Under the pieces are notes generated by a model. That model was not told the DNA's origin. It did not search any database and worked only from the letters and a program-made list of their open reading frames with translations. A DNA stretch of 64,000 nucleotides from a bacterium (lineage in GTDB: Bacteria; Acidobacteriota; Thermoanaerobaculia; Multivoradales; J023). This document shows positions 56,101 to 62,529 of the stretch, in pieces (the first letter of the stretch is position 1; each line of letters begins with the position of its first letter). The translations under genes were made by a program, and so were the position numbers. The DNA lies in NCBI GenBank assembly GCA_024226315.1, contig JAAELT010000500.1, positions 18,724 to 82,723 on the forward strand, written 5' to 3'.

Positions 56101-58817
56101 TAGCGATGCAGCAGGGTGTAGAACGTCGAGGCCATGGTGGTGAAGAGCGTCACGCCCTGCCGCCTGTCGAATTCCCGCAGCGAAGCGTAGAGCTCCGCCG
56201 GGAAGTGCACGCGCAGGGCGTTGCCGCGAAAGCTCTGCACCTTCGGCCGCGGCCGGTCCGTGGGAAGCTCGAGCAGTCGCGGACTGTCGGCGAGCTGCTC
56301 GCGCCAGTAGGCGAGCTGCTCCGCCATCACGCCGCTGTCGAGCCACTTCCGATGCCAGACGGCGAAGTCGGCGTATTGCAGGCTGGGCGGCGGCAACGTC
56401 GACGGTCGCCCCTCGCGGAAGGCGCCGTAGAGCTCCTTGATCTCGCGCAGCAGGACCGCCAGTGCCCAACCGTCGTGCACGAAGTGATGCTCGGTCTGGA
56501 GCAGGAGGTAATCTTCCTCGTCCAGGCGCATCAGGCTCCAGCGCGCCAGCGGGGCGCGATCGAGATCAAAGGCTCGGCGGACCTCGACGCGCACCAGATC
56601 CTCGGCCACCTCTTCCCGGCGCGCCGGATCCAGAGCTCGCAGATCGATGATCGGCAGCGGGATGACCAGCGGCGGATGGACCCTCTGGACGGGTAGACCG
56701 TCGACCTCGGGGAAACTGGTGCGAAGGATCTCGTGGCGGCGCGCGACCTCGGTCAAGGCTCGCCGCAGTGCGTGGACGTCCAGCGGACCGGTGAAGCGGA
56801 TCGAGGTCTGGGTGTTGTAGGCGATGTTGCCGGGAGACAGGCGATCCAGGAACCACACCCGTTCCTGGGGATAGGTCAGCGGCGCCGGACCCTGACGCGG
56901 CTCGACGACGATCGTCGGCGTGGCGGCCACCGACGACCCGCTCGAGTCCTCCACCGCCCGTGCCAGAGCGGTCACCGTGGGATGCTCGAAAATGTCGCGT
57001 ACCGACAGCTCGACACCCCACTCCTGGCGGATTCGGGCGATGAGCTGCACCATCTGCAGCGAATGCCCGCCGAGGGCGAAGAGATCGTCGGTGGCGCTCA
57101 CTCGATCGATCGCCAACAGCTCGCACCACATCCCGGCCAGCGTCTCTTCGACGCCGTCACGCGGCGCCACGTACTCCTCCGCCGCCTCACTCTCGGGCCT
57201 GGGTAGGGCCTTGCGGTCGAGCTTGCCGGTCGGCGACAGCGGCATGGCGTCGAGCAGCACGAAGGCGTCGGGCACCATGTAGTCGGGTAGACGTCTCCGC
57301 AACAACCCGCGGAGGTCGCCTCGCAGGTTCTCGGGCTCGACGTCGCTTGTCGCCGGGACCGCGTAGGCCACCAGGCGGCGGACTCCGGGCTGATCCTCGC
57401 GGGCCAGCACCGCCACCTCCCGCACTTGCGGATGCTCCCTGATCGCGGTTTCGATCTCTCCCAGCTCGATGCGGTAACCGCGGACCTTGACCTGGTCGTC
57501 CAGGCGGCCCTGGAAATCGATCCGCCCGTCGGGCAGGAAGCGGCCCAGATCGCCGGTTCGATAGAGGCGGCTGCCCGCCGGCCCGCCCGCCCCAGCAGCC
57601 CAGGGGTCCGGCACGAATCGTTCGGCGGTGAGCGCCGGCCGGCCGAGGTAGCCACGAGCCAGACCAGCACCGCCGATCAACAGCTCGCCGATCTCGCCAA
57701 CCGACACCGGGCGTAGCTTTCGATCCGCCGCGATCATGGTGTAGCCGCGGATCGGATGGCCGATCGAGGGTTTGCCGTCACCGGCACGGCAGCGACCAGC
57801 GGTCGCGGTGATCGTGGCCTCGGTCGGGCCGTAGGCGTTGAAGAAGCGTCGGCCCGGCGCCCAGCGATCGACCAACTCCGCCGAACACGCTTCGCCGCCA
57901 GAAATGATCTCCCTGAGAGCCGGATAGTGATCCTCGGACAGCGCTCCCAGAGCGCTGAGCGCTGTGGGCGTGAGGTCGATGTGGGTGATCTCCTCCTCCA
58001 TCAGGAGGGTCTGGAGCTCGGGCCCTGGAACGCTCGTCTCGCCGGAAACCAGATGAAGTGCGGCACCCGACGTCAACGCCCACAAGACCTCGAACACCGA
58101 GATGTCGAAGCTGAGCGAGGCGAATTGCAGCACGCGACTTCCGGGGCCGACCTCGGACAGATCGGCTTGCACCGCAGCCATGTTGAAGAGGCCACGATGG
58201 GGAACCAGCACACCCTTGGGTCGTCCGGTCGAACCAGAGGTGTAGATTACGTAGGCGGTCTGCTCCTGATCGATCCGGAGACCGAGGCCGAGCGGACTCT
58301 CGCCGGAAATCTCCGGCAGGCACGAGTCGTAGAAGATCCGGCGCCCACCGGTCTCCGGCAGGCGCGAGGCCAGATCCGAGCTCGAGAGAACCAACGGCGC
58401 GCGGGAGTCTTCGACCATGTAGGCCAGGCGTTCCGTGGGATAGCTCGGATCGAGAGGCACATAGGCGCCCCCGGCCTTGAGGATGCCGAGCAACGAGATC
58501 ACAGCCTCGGGCGAGCGCTCCAGGCACAGCCCGACGTGAACCTCGGCCCCGACGCCGGAACGGGTCAAGAAACGCGCCAGGCGATTCGCCCGCCGGTCGA
58601 GCTGACGGTAGCTGAGCTCGTGCTCGCCGAACCGCAACGCAGGCGCTTCGGGCCGCTCTGAGGCATGGCGCTCGAACAGCTCCAGAATGCCGTGGTCTCC
58701 GCTCGCCGCGGCCGGCTCGGATTCATTCCAGACGCTCAGATCCTGTCGGCGCCCTCCGCTGGCAAGAGGCAGCCCTTCATCCGATTTCCCCGCCCATCCC
58801 GGTGTCCTTTTCTCCAT
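47142..58817 (-). CDS. NRPS1: loading A-T plus three C-A-T modules (modules 1-4)
   Basis: A 3891-residue initiating NRPS. It starts with only a C-A linker remnant (RRQDLSVWNESEPAAASGDH) and no C domain, so module 1 (A about 35-545, T Ser586) loads the first residue directly. Codes: A1 DIFDIGAIT (SFDISVFEVLW, IDLTPTALSAL, IISGGEAC, AYGPTEATIT), unassigned; A2 DAWFLGHVV (AFDASVWEVWPYL, SFLPTPLAEAVL, HYGPTENTVV), Leu-like; A3 DAFFLGCSF and A4 DAFFLGCTF (SFDAATFEIWG, TTALFHQ, CYGPTENT-F), aliphatic. C domains: HHFVHDGW (second His 778), HHIAADGW (1862), HHIATDGW (2949). Carrier serines 1673, 2732 and 3815, all GGHS. The C-terminus (MEKMLDDLEGLADDELEVFL) is an acidic docking-like segment. ATG 58817 is the first possible start, two codons after an in-frame TAG; its Shine-Dalgarno is weak. 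Confidence 0.95.
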   Translation of the reverse strand: MEKRTPGWAGKSDEGLPLASGGRRQDLSVWNESEPAAASGDHGILELFERHASERPEAPALRFGEHELSYRQLDRRANRLARFLTRSGVGAEVHVGLCLERSPEAVISLLGILKAGGAYVPLDPSYPTERLAYMVEDSRAPLVLSSSDLASRLPETGGRRIFYDSCLPEISGESPLGLGLRIDQEQTAYVIYTSGSTGRPKGVLVPHRGLFNMAAVQADLSEVGPGSRVLQFASLSFDISVFEVLWALTSGAALHLVSGETSVPGPELQTLLMEEEITHIDLTPTALSALGALSEDHYPALREIISGGEACSAELVDRWAPGRRFFNAYGPTEATITATAGRCRAGDGKPSIGHPIRGYTMIAADRKLRPVSVGEIGELLIGGAGLARGYLGRPALTAERFVPDPWAAGAGGPAGSRLYRTGDLGRFLPDGRIDFQGRLDDQVKVRGYRIELGEIETAIREHPQVREVAVLAREDQPGVRRLVAYAVPATSDVEPENLRGDLRGLLRRRLPDYMVPDAFVLLDAMPLSPTGKLDRKALPRPESEAAEEYVAPRDGVEETLAGMWCELLAIDRVSATDDLFALGGHSLQMVQLIARIRQEWGVELSVRDIFEHPTVTALARAVEDSSGSSVAATPTIVVEPRQGPAPLTYPQERVWFLDRLSPGNIAYNTQTSIRFTGPLDVHALRRALTEVARRHEILRTSFPEVDGLPVQRVHPPLVIPLPIIDLRALDPARREEVAEDLVRVEVRRAFDLDRAPLARWSLMRLDEEDYLLLQTEHHFVHDGWALAVLLREIKELYGAFREGRPSTLPPPSLQYADFAVWHRKWLDSGVMAEQLAYWREQLADSPRLLELPTDRPRPKVQSFRGNALRVHFPAELYASLREFDRRQGVTLFTTMASTFYTLLHRYTGQRDILAGSGVANRRFRETETMLGMVVNTVVLRTHLDGEMRFDRLLEEVQDTVLESHNYQDMPFDKIVEEIQPDRDLSHNPLFQVMFSFHDSAIPPVDFSGLTGRMLELPNGSAKTDLNVIVIPRSEQRVGQGDDRTAREITLLWEYSTALFDCSTMVRMLGHYRTMLEALTHDPSVKLAELPLLGTAERHQLLAEWNDTAVAAPVGRVHELVAGWARRTPEALAAAGDEELTYGELHGRAERLGRLLRASGVGPESVVGVLLERAPRMLVAILATLEAGGAYLPLDPEAPRERLAFQLEDAGAGVLLTQERLLPGLPECRAKVIAIDAALPAIEGGSAEPGPAPRARAAQRAYVIYTSGSTGTPKGVDVHHAGLANLAAWHRRAYRLGPADRATQIAGLAFDASVWEVWPYLTAGASLHFPEPEVRAEPEKLVRWLAERRITHSFLPTPLAEAVLRETVLLEGLSPELELRTILTGGDKLQAPPPAGLTTVLVNHYGPTENTVVTTAGAVAPAEPGVGPESGVGPERAPDIGRPIDGVQVYILDRDLRQVPIGVAGELCIGGVAVARGYLGRPSLSAEVFVADPIGSAPGGRLYRSGDLARTLPDGCIEFLGRIDSQVKVRGFRIELGEIEAVLGGCEAVSECAVLAWREDSGDNRLVAYVTPSETAPESPEALRATIEELLAPKLPEYMIPAFYVVLDTLPLTANDKIDRRALPPPEGDQERHAARFVAPRTPEEDVVAAIWCEVLGRQRVSVEDDFFTLGGHSLLATRVMARLRQSFGVELPLQVLFEERTVAALATHVASRHRRRAGKAGLEPHAERSALPLSFGQERLWFLDRLYPGSAVYSIPAIIHLDGPLDAEALERGLKEIVRRHEILRTTYDASADGPMQVVHTTGFGDLRSVNLEAADEPRAEVDRLVREEAREPFDLERGPVFRCRLLRLGGRQHMLLVNLHHIAADGWSVEILMNELAALYQAATDGRPTPLPEPSNQYADFAAWQRRWLEDGALTEQVAYWRERLAGVEPLEIATDRPRPAILGTRGARESFSLPEELSVQVRELAQRHGATLYMVLLAAFQALLYRYTGQRDLTVASPIANRSRAETEGLIGFFINTLVLRCDLQGLDSDDPSFDQVLEAVITSALEAYAHQDVPFEKLVEELQPERRRDRNPLAEVSFVLQNASALEHRLDSGLSMRFQPVATGTAKFDLTLSLTDEDPLSGGVEYNLDLFDQATVLRLIGHYRKILEAAVAEPGRGIGELQLLTDREVEQLEAWNQTATSYPAESSIQELFEAHAARAPSAAALICGERRLSYAELDRWATREARRLRRHGVGPETLVGLYMERSIEMVVATLAILKAGGAYLPLDVNDPGERMRFVLEDSGIPLLITDDSLRQRLSIDDGGRRILRLEADDPDAETEMESAAPRTHPDQMAYVMYTSGSTGKPKGVVVRHRSVVRLVCDSGYARFGPDDVFLQFAPASFDAATFEIWGALLNGASLVIAPAGRLALEELCRVVAGQGVNVAFFTTALFHQLVDGDLDGLRDLRLLLTGGETVAPADARRALEQLPETTLVHCYGPTENTSFTTCDPMTDGAQIDHILPIGPPISNTTVQVLDRRRRPVPVGVPGELTTGGDGLARGYLRRPALTAERFVPDPTSRRPGERLYLTGDLARYRSDGRLEFLGRNDHQVKIRGFRIEPGEIEVALAAHPEVLECAVLVREDTSGEKMLVAHVATAGGVEPEELGAFLRRGLPEYMVPVVFDFLEALPMTSSGKVDRAVLGRRQLPDRAGGTELGPPRTPFEKLVAWVWSDVLDVSSVGRQHDFFQLGGHSLRATRVVARLQELLDVEVPLGMVFDAARLEDFTLRLDEHLGRSEAGERARSRLARLAADELPVDDWITRLRAAETETEIGRRDPSRPARLSFGQERLWFLDRLEPGSTVYTIPATIRFTGPLDVEALSQGLGEVVRRHEVLRSTYGVRAGESIQVIHAVAFSELEIVELGDRGEAEVERLLGEEIRRPFDLERGPVLRCRLLRLSGTEHVLVMNLHHIATDGWSMEVLMDELAALYQAAAAGQPSPLAELPVQYADFAAWQRDRFDDGQLAEQIAYWRESLADLDPLELATDHPRPAVLGTRGARQPYTLGAELSERVRQLAQQRGATLYMVLLAAFQALLHRYTGQADVAVGTPIANRGRAEVEGLIGFFVNTLVMRADFSADPSFEDHLGAVAETALAGYARQDVPFEKLVEELQPERRRDRNPLAEVSFVLQNAAILERQLGADLEMRFQMVHTGTSKFDLTLSVTDDEPLNGGVEYNTDLFDASTIDRLIGHYRTLLEGAVADPERPIDELPLLTAVEIERFATWNQTRTDYPRSSIQELFAEQAARTPDAIAASCGDRQLTYAQLGQRAGRLARRLRSLGIGPEMLVGLCVERSLEMVVATLAILEAGGAYVPLDPDFPEDRLRFMLADAAAPVVITHGALRSRLPIGDSPDEPRVIDLDSALEGSSDAGPEALLPRSHPDQLAYVMYTSGSTGRPKGVAVPHRGVVRLVRDTGYAHFGSGEVFPQFAPASFDAATFEIWGPLLNGGRLEVFAPGRTSLQALGRALTERRVSIMFITTALFHQMVEGHMGQLAGVRQLLTGGEVVAPADVRKVLEALPDNILVHCYGPTENTTFTTCEPMTDPSQVGHVLSLGGPIANTTVQVLDRHLRPVPVGVPGELLCGGDGLARCYLHRAARTATSFVPDPHCGADAAGARLYRTGDLVRYRPDGGLEFLGRFDHQVKIRGFRIELGEVEAVLGRHPRIEECVLAVWGKGPDQRLAAYVVAAGVEGRELREFLGSSLPDFMVPSSFTFLDRMPLTRTGKLNRRALPEPSAPSAASELIEPRSETEQQLAAIWRRWLKLDDVGVTDNFFELGGHSLLATQVIGDVLESFGVEVPLRVMFDSPTIEGLAIAVAAHEAERVDADAMEKMLDDLEGLADDELEVFLAQEDPTGG

Positions 58818-59378
58818 TGACTATGTCCAAGCTGCTCCTGCATCGCGATCGAGCCCATCACTTCGAGAAGGCGCCATCGTTCCCTGAACCAGAATTCGGA
58901 TTCGGCAAGAAGGAGCCGCCATCTCCGGCCCATCCAGTCAAAAAGATCAGATCGAGTGTCCTGGTACACGAACCTCTCCTGGTCATTCCAGCGGAACGAC
59001 TTATTAATCGCCCAACGCAAAGCCCACTACATAAGAGAATGAATCAGATTAAAAGCGGCAAGAATGGGTTGGACTCTGCTCTTTCTCGGGCAAAACGAGA
59101 ATCCATTTGACGATCCAAAAAGATAACTCCCGGATCTGTACATGTCCTGAACATATTCGGATTTTTTTCTGAACAATAGATGAGCGAACGGATCCTGCTG
59201 CTAGTCTTGCCGGTCTGGGACTCGACAAAATGACCACTGCGAACACGTACGAAGACATCTATCTCTTTCTATTGATGAAAGTAAATATATCGAGAGAAGT
59301 CTGCGGTATTGGAAGAGCCCCGGGAGACCGTTGGCGACAGGGTGCCAGGGCCGGCTGCGAGCTGCGGGGAGAGCCGGC
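58818..59378. promoter_or_regulatory. AT-rich divergent control region between NRPS operon and regulator
   Basis: These 561 bases are clearly richer in A+T than the flanking genes, most of all from about 59000 to 59300. They must hold the promoters of both the NRPS operon (leftward from 58817) and the winged-helix regulator (rightward from 59379). A phased direct repeat sits at 59147-59175. No promoter hexamer pair is convincing enough to name. A 94-codon TTG-started frame on the minus strand (58736-59020) overlaps the NRPS1 start but lacks support. Confidence 0.6.
59147..59175. promoter_or_regulatory. Phased direct repeat CTGAACA-N15-CTGAACA, candidate operator
   Basis: CTGAACA occurs at 59147-59153 and 59169-59175, start-to-start distance 22 bases, about two helical turns. 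The spacer contains a T tract. Winged-helix (OmpR/PhoB/CadC-type) regulators often bind such phased direct repeats, and one is encoded 204 bases away. Assignment as operator is inference. Confidence 0.35.
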
Positions 59379-60104
59379 GTGAACAGCACCTTCCGGGTGG
59401 GAGAGTGGCACGTCGACTTCGATCTGGGCCAGATCTCGGACGAGGGCAGGACGACTCGCGTCAAGCCGAAGGCCATGCGACTGCTCCTCTATCTGATCGA
59501 GAATGCCGGAGAGGTGCTGACCAAGAAGCATCTGATCGAGACGGTCTGGCACGGAGCACACGTCTCGGACGACGTGCTGACCCACGCGATCTCCGAGCTG
59601 CGCAAGGCTTTCGGAGACAACGCTCGCAGCGCGAAGACCATCGAGACCATCCCCAAGCGGGGGTATCGGCTGATCGCACCGGTCGTCACCGAGGCGAGGG
59701 CCCGGAGGCGAGAGAGCGGTCCGCTGCGCCTGGCGGTGCTTCCCTTCGAGAACCTCTCCGGCGACCCTCGCCAGGAGTCGTTCGTCCGCGCGATGACCGA
59801 CATCCTGATCACGGACCTCGCACGCTCCGGACTCTTTCGGGTGATCTCGCGAACGTCGACCCTCGGCTACGAGCAGCAAGGCAAGATGCTGTCGACAATC
59901 GCCCGCGAGCTCGAGGCCGATCTGCTGGTCGAGGGTACCGTTGTGTGTTCGGGAAAGCGCGTACGCGCCACGGTCCGCCTGTTGAACGCCCGTGACGAGA
60001 ACCTATGGGCGGAAATCTATGAGCAGCAACTGAACGACTCTCTGACCGCCCAGCAGGAGCTTGCCTTGTCCATGGCCGAGGGGATCAACCAGCACCGTAT
60101 CTGA
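59379..60104 (+). CDS. Winged-helix (OmpR/CadC-type) DNA-binding regulator with FlgO/TolB-N-like domain
   Basis: A 241-residue probable transcription factor. Residues about 1-100 form a trans_reg_C winged helix: FRVGEWHVDFDLGQISDEG, KPKAMRLLLYLIENAGEVLT, LIETVWHGAHVSDDVLTHAI, ELRKAFGDN, IETIPKRGYRLIAPV. Residues about 110-230 match the FlgO/TolB-N type domain that often follows it in acidobacterial CadC-like proteins: LRLAVLPFENLSGDPRQESF, ELEADLLVEGTVVCSGKRVR, ENLWAEIYEQQLNDSL. There is no transmembrane helix between them and no TPR tail, so it is short for the family and soluble. GTG 59379 has GGGGAGAG five bases upstream. It is divergent from the NRPS operon and is the best candidate for its regulator; that link is inferred. 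Confidence 0.85.
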   Translation: MNSTFRVGEWHVDFDLGQISDEGRTTRVKPKAMRLLLYLIENAGEVLTKKHLIETVWHGAHVSDDVLTHAISELRKAFGDNARSAKTIETIPKRGYRLIAPVVTEARARRRESGPLRLAVLPFENLSGDPRQESFVRAMTDILITDLARSGLFRVISRTSTLGYEQQGKMLSTIARELEADLLVEGTVVCSGKRVRATVRLLNARDENLWAEIYEQQLNDSLTAQQELALSMAEGINQHRI

Positions 60105-60591
60105 GCCAGCTCGCCGGCTGGTCGGCCTGGATCAGACGGACGATACCTTCCCCGAACTCCGGGAACGGCATCCTGCCTCTCGAAGCTACCTTCCCAGGCT
60201 TCGGACAACCTCTCTCTCTCTACGCCGAAGACGTCTTCTCAGGCCTCGGGGAAGAGTCGCCGGTGCTCCGGAATCGCCTTGCGTGAAGCACAGGAGGGTC
60301 GTTCTCAGTGGCAGAATTGCCTGACCCGGACCGTGGGCGGCTCTTTCTACCCGGTCAACGGACGTTCCCCGGCACGTACAGCGGGGACGTCGCGGGTCGC
60401 GGGCCACACTGTCACCGGTGACAGCGACGACGACGCCGTCGCGCCCCCTCTCCGCACGGGGTGGCAGCGTGCGCGTCGCGGCTGCACCACCACGCTGCCA
60501 CCTGTGGCAGCGGCGACGGCGCGGCCGCACCACCGCGCTGCCACCGGTGACAACGGCGATCCGCCGGCCGGGGCACCGCTTTGCCGGTTCT
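60105..60591. other. Convergent 487-bp intergenic region carrying a 43-bp repeat array
   Basis: Between the convergent regulator and the hypothetical gene at 60592 there is no gene I can support. The first half (60105-60360) is unremarkable, although one frame after the regulator stop stays open for some 60 codons with plausible composition. The second half holds the palindromic repeat array described separately. Confidence 0.6.
60365..60579. repeat. Degenerate tandem array of about five 43-bp palindrome-bearing units
   Basis: Units begin at 60365 (weak), 60408, 60451, 60494 and 60537. Each of the last four opens with an 18-base element around GCTGCCACCGGTGRCAGC: a perfect 16-base palindrome CTGTCACCGGTGACAG at 60409-60424, a right half only (GGTGGCAGC) at 60460-60468, GCTGCCACCTGTGGCAGC at 60494-60511, and GCTGCCACCGGTGACAAC at 60537-60554. 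The 25 bases after each element are also similar between units (for example GCGGC-GCACCACC in two units), so this is a tandem repeat, not a repeat-spacer array. It lies at the 3' ends of two convergent genes. Confidence 0.8.
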
Positions 60592-61452
60592 TCAAGCGAC
60601 GCGCTGAGGTCCGCGCTTCGGGCTGCCTGATCGCGGCTCGGGCCGTTCCATCCAGCGCGTCAGCGCCCGCGGCAGGCCCCAGGACCGCGCCGCCTGCGCC
60701 TCGGCCTCGTCGACCGCGCGGCTGCCACCCCGCAGGATCTTGACCGCCCCTGGGCGCAGTCGCTCGCCGAGGAACTTCCGGCCCGCCAGGTAGCAGAGGA
60801 CCTCGCACAGCCGGACGGTCAGACTGTAGGTGCCCTCGAACGACTCGAGAACCTGCTTCTTGACGTGGTGGGCGCCGCCCTGCTGCCAGCGCTCGCTGCC
60901 GAGCCCGGCCAGGGCGTGGCCGAGCTTCTCGTAGGGGGGCCTGAGCTTCCGCATCCAGGGCGCCGGGTCGATGGTCAGCCACTCTTCCTCGGGCTGCTCG
61001 AGCTTCGGCAGGCGGCGCAAGATGCGGCCGGCGAGCAGATGGAGGTCCACCAGGTTGCGCGGCGTGCGCCCCTTGAAGCCGAGGATCTCGGCGGCCTCCT
61101 GAACGCCGTAGATCCCCCGCAGCCGCTCGCGGAGATCGACGATCAGCGCCCGCAGCTCGGCCTTCGCCGCGCGGCACTGACGGCGCATCCGCGAGACGCT
61201 CATCCCCTGGCAGATGGTCGCCTCGTCGACGCCGAGGAGCTCCCGGCTCTCGTATCTCACCAGCCGCGCCACGACGTCCATCAGGTGCTTCACGTCTGGC
61301 GCTTCCTCTCCCTCGCGAAGCACCTTCGCCACTCGCTCCCTGAACGCCGCGTCCACGTCCTCCGCCTGGTGCTCTGCCGCCGCCGCGAGCGAGTGGGCCG
61401 CCTTCGCGAGCCGGATCGGCACCTTGTTCATCAGTCTCTTTCTGCCAAGCAT
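60592..61452 (-). CDS. Hypothetical protein, 286 residues, helical
   Basis: I do not recognise a family. The protein starts MLGRKRLMNKVPIRLAKAAH and is rich in Arg, Leu, Glu and Ala, with predicted long helices; QAAEILGFKGRTPRNLVDLH-like text (VQEAAEILGFKGRTPRNLVD) has a helix-turn-helix flavour near the middle, and RMRRQCRAAKAELRALIVDL resembles a coiled helix. No signal peptide or membrane segment. ATG 61452 is chosen because AAGGGAG lies five bases before it; the open frame continues upstream to 61536 without such a site. It is transcribed away from the small ORF/nucleotidyltransferase pair. An AT-rich inverted repeat lies about 110 bases upstream. Confidence 0.7.
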   Translation of the reverse strand: MLGRKRLMNKVPIRLAKAAHSLAAAAEHQAEDVDAAFRERVAKVLREGEEAPDVKHLMDVVARLVRYESRELLGVDEATICQGMSVSRMRRQCRAAKAELRALIVDLRERLRGIYGVQEAAEILGFKGRTPRNLVDLHLLAGRILRRLPKLEQPEEEWLTIDPAPWMRKLRPPYEKLGHALAGLGSERWQQGGAHHVKKQVLESFEGTYSLTVRLCEVLCYLAGRKFLGERLRPGAVKILRGGSRAVDEAEAQAARSWGLPRALTRWMERPEPRSGSPKRGPQRVA

Positions 61453-61561
61453 GGGTACTCCCTTCGTCTGCGGGCTGCCCGCCCGCGGGATGATCTCGAT
61501 CTCCGCCGGGAGACCGGAGTTGCCGGAGGATAGCACGGAATCTGAAAGTCGACGAGATCTT

Positions 61562-61584
61562 TTTCTCTCTCACATAGAGAAAAC
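61562..61584. promoter_or_regulatory. Inverted repeat TTTTCTCT-N7-AGAGAAAA
   Basis: A perfect 8-base inverted repeat with a 7-base spacer (61562-61569 and 61577-61584) sits in the divergent region between the hypothetical gene (start 61452) and the small ORF (start 61701). Its A/T-rich arms stand out from the GC-rich surroundings. It could be a dimeric-repressor operator; no regulator is linked to it. Confidence 0.4.
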
Positions 61585-61688
61585 CATCCCGGAGCGGGCA
61601 GAAGTCCGCCTGGCCGCACCATCACGCACGCCTCTCGCGCCGAGGCTCCGCGACGAGGGTGCAGTCTCGGGCCTCGGTGGCTCCGTGC

Positions 61689-61700
61689 TAGGATCAATTC
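61689..61700 (+). promoter_or_regulatory. Putative leaderless promoter -10 (TAGGAT)
   Basis: TAGGAT at 61689-61694 is followed by six bases (CAATTC) and ATG 61701, with no Shine-Dalgarno. This repeats the hexamer-to-start spacing seen before the S41 and TIR genes. Confidence 0.4.
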
Positions 61701-61910
61701 ATGGAGTCCCGGCGTCCCACTCCCTGCGTTCGAGCATCCGAGGTGCCTTCATCACCCGAGGCGGTGGAACCCTCCGAGGCGTACTCGGAAGACGGCGTCG
61801 ACGTCAGCCTGATTCGCTGGATGCTCGAATTGGGCCCGAAGGAGCGCCTGGAGGCGGCGCAGGACATGATCGACACCGTCTGGATGCTCCGTGAGGCAGC
61901 AGAAGCCTAG
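61701..61910 (+). CDS. Small protein (69 residues) paired with a nucleotidyltransferase
   Basis: After a low-complexity N-terminus the conserved-looking part is VDVSLIRWMLELGPKERLEA followed by an Ala/Asp helix. Its last 20 bases overlap the start of the nucleotidyltransferase gene. Short proteins with a (D)xxLIRxxLxLxPxERL motif directly ahead of a nucleotidyltransferase-fold gene form a recurrent two-gene unit, often discussed as toxin-antitoxin-like; I recall this pattern but cannot verify it here. A leaderless-type -10 precedes the ATG. Confidence 0.65.
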   Translation: MESRRPTPCVRASEVPSSPEAVEPSEAYSEDGVDVSLIRWMLELGPKERLEAAQDMIDTVWMLREAAEA

Positions 61911-62376
61911 GTACTTCCAGCTTCTGCAGCTCCTGAGCAGCCATGACGTCGACTTCATCGTCGTCGGTGGCGTCGCCGCGATTCTCGAGGGTGCCCCGAT
62001 CACGACGCTCGATCTGGACATCGTCTATGAACGTTCCGGCGAGAACCTGGAACGCCTGATGGAGGTGCTCCGGACGGTGAAGGCCAGCTACCGCGATCCC
62101 GCGGGACGCCACATCGTCCCGACCGTCGACAGGTTGGCGACGAACCGCATGAACCTCCTGAAGACTGACCTGGGACCTCTCGACGTCATAGCCTCGATCA
62201 GCGGCGCCGACTACGAGGATCTCCTCGAGTCGACCAGGACACGTCAAGTGGCGGAGCTACGGCTCCAGGTACTCGAGCTCGCCAAAGTGATCGAGACCAA
62301 GGAGCTGGCGAATCGGGACAAGGACAGAGCTGTACTGCCTGTGCTGCGCAAGACCCTGGAGCTCAAAGCTCAGTGA
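61891..62376 (+). CDS. Nucleotidyltransferase-fold protein (AbiEii/MNT-like)
   Basis: A 161-residue protein with the minimal nucleotidyltransferase signature: FIVVGGVAAILEGAPITTLD with Gly26-Gly27 and then Asp41-x-Asp43 (LDLDIVYE). This is the fold of AbiEii-type toxins and of MNT proteins of MNT-HEPN systems. Length fits a stand-alone single-domain member. It overlaps the small upstream ORF by 20 bases, so the two are translated together. Its third acidic residue is less clear. Whether the pair is a toxin-antitoxin or a housekeeping unit is not decided by sequence; no HEPN partner is seen. Confidence 0.8.
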   Translation: MRQQKPRYFQLLQLLSSHDVDFIVVGGVAAILEGAPITTLDLDIVYERSGENLERLMEVLRTVKASYRDPAGRHIVPTVDRLATNRMNLLKTDLGPLDVIASISGADYEDLLESTRTRQVAELRLQVLELAKVIETKELANRDKDRAVLPVLRKTLELKAQ

Positions 62377-62529
62377 GGCAGTGAGGGACGGCTTCTACTG
62401 CACCCTGACGCGAACGGTGCTCCCGGCCCACCGTCACGGATTGAGAGTGAGCTTCACAAACGACGTAATGAAGCTATTCTTCGATACCGACAAACACCGA
62501 CCGCCGGGCGGTTAGACTTCCGAGCGGCC

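Noticed and set aside
58736..59020. 94-codon minus-strand frame from a TTG, overlapping the NRPS1 start; considered as an MbtH-like or leader gene
   Set aside because: It lacks MbtH motifs and a good ribosome site, and it extends deep into NRPS1 in another frame.
60105..60364. C-terminal continuation of the winged-helix regulator after its stop
   Set aside because: The following frame is open for some 60 codons but shows no TPR or other recognisable sequence, and the FlgO-like domain already ends naturally.
60365..60579. CRISPR array
   Set aside because: The intervals between the dyads are themselves similar, there are only about five units, and no cas gene is present.
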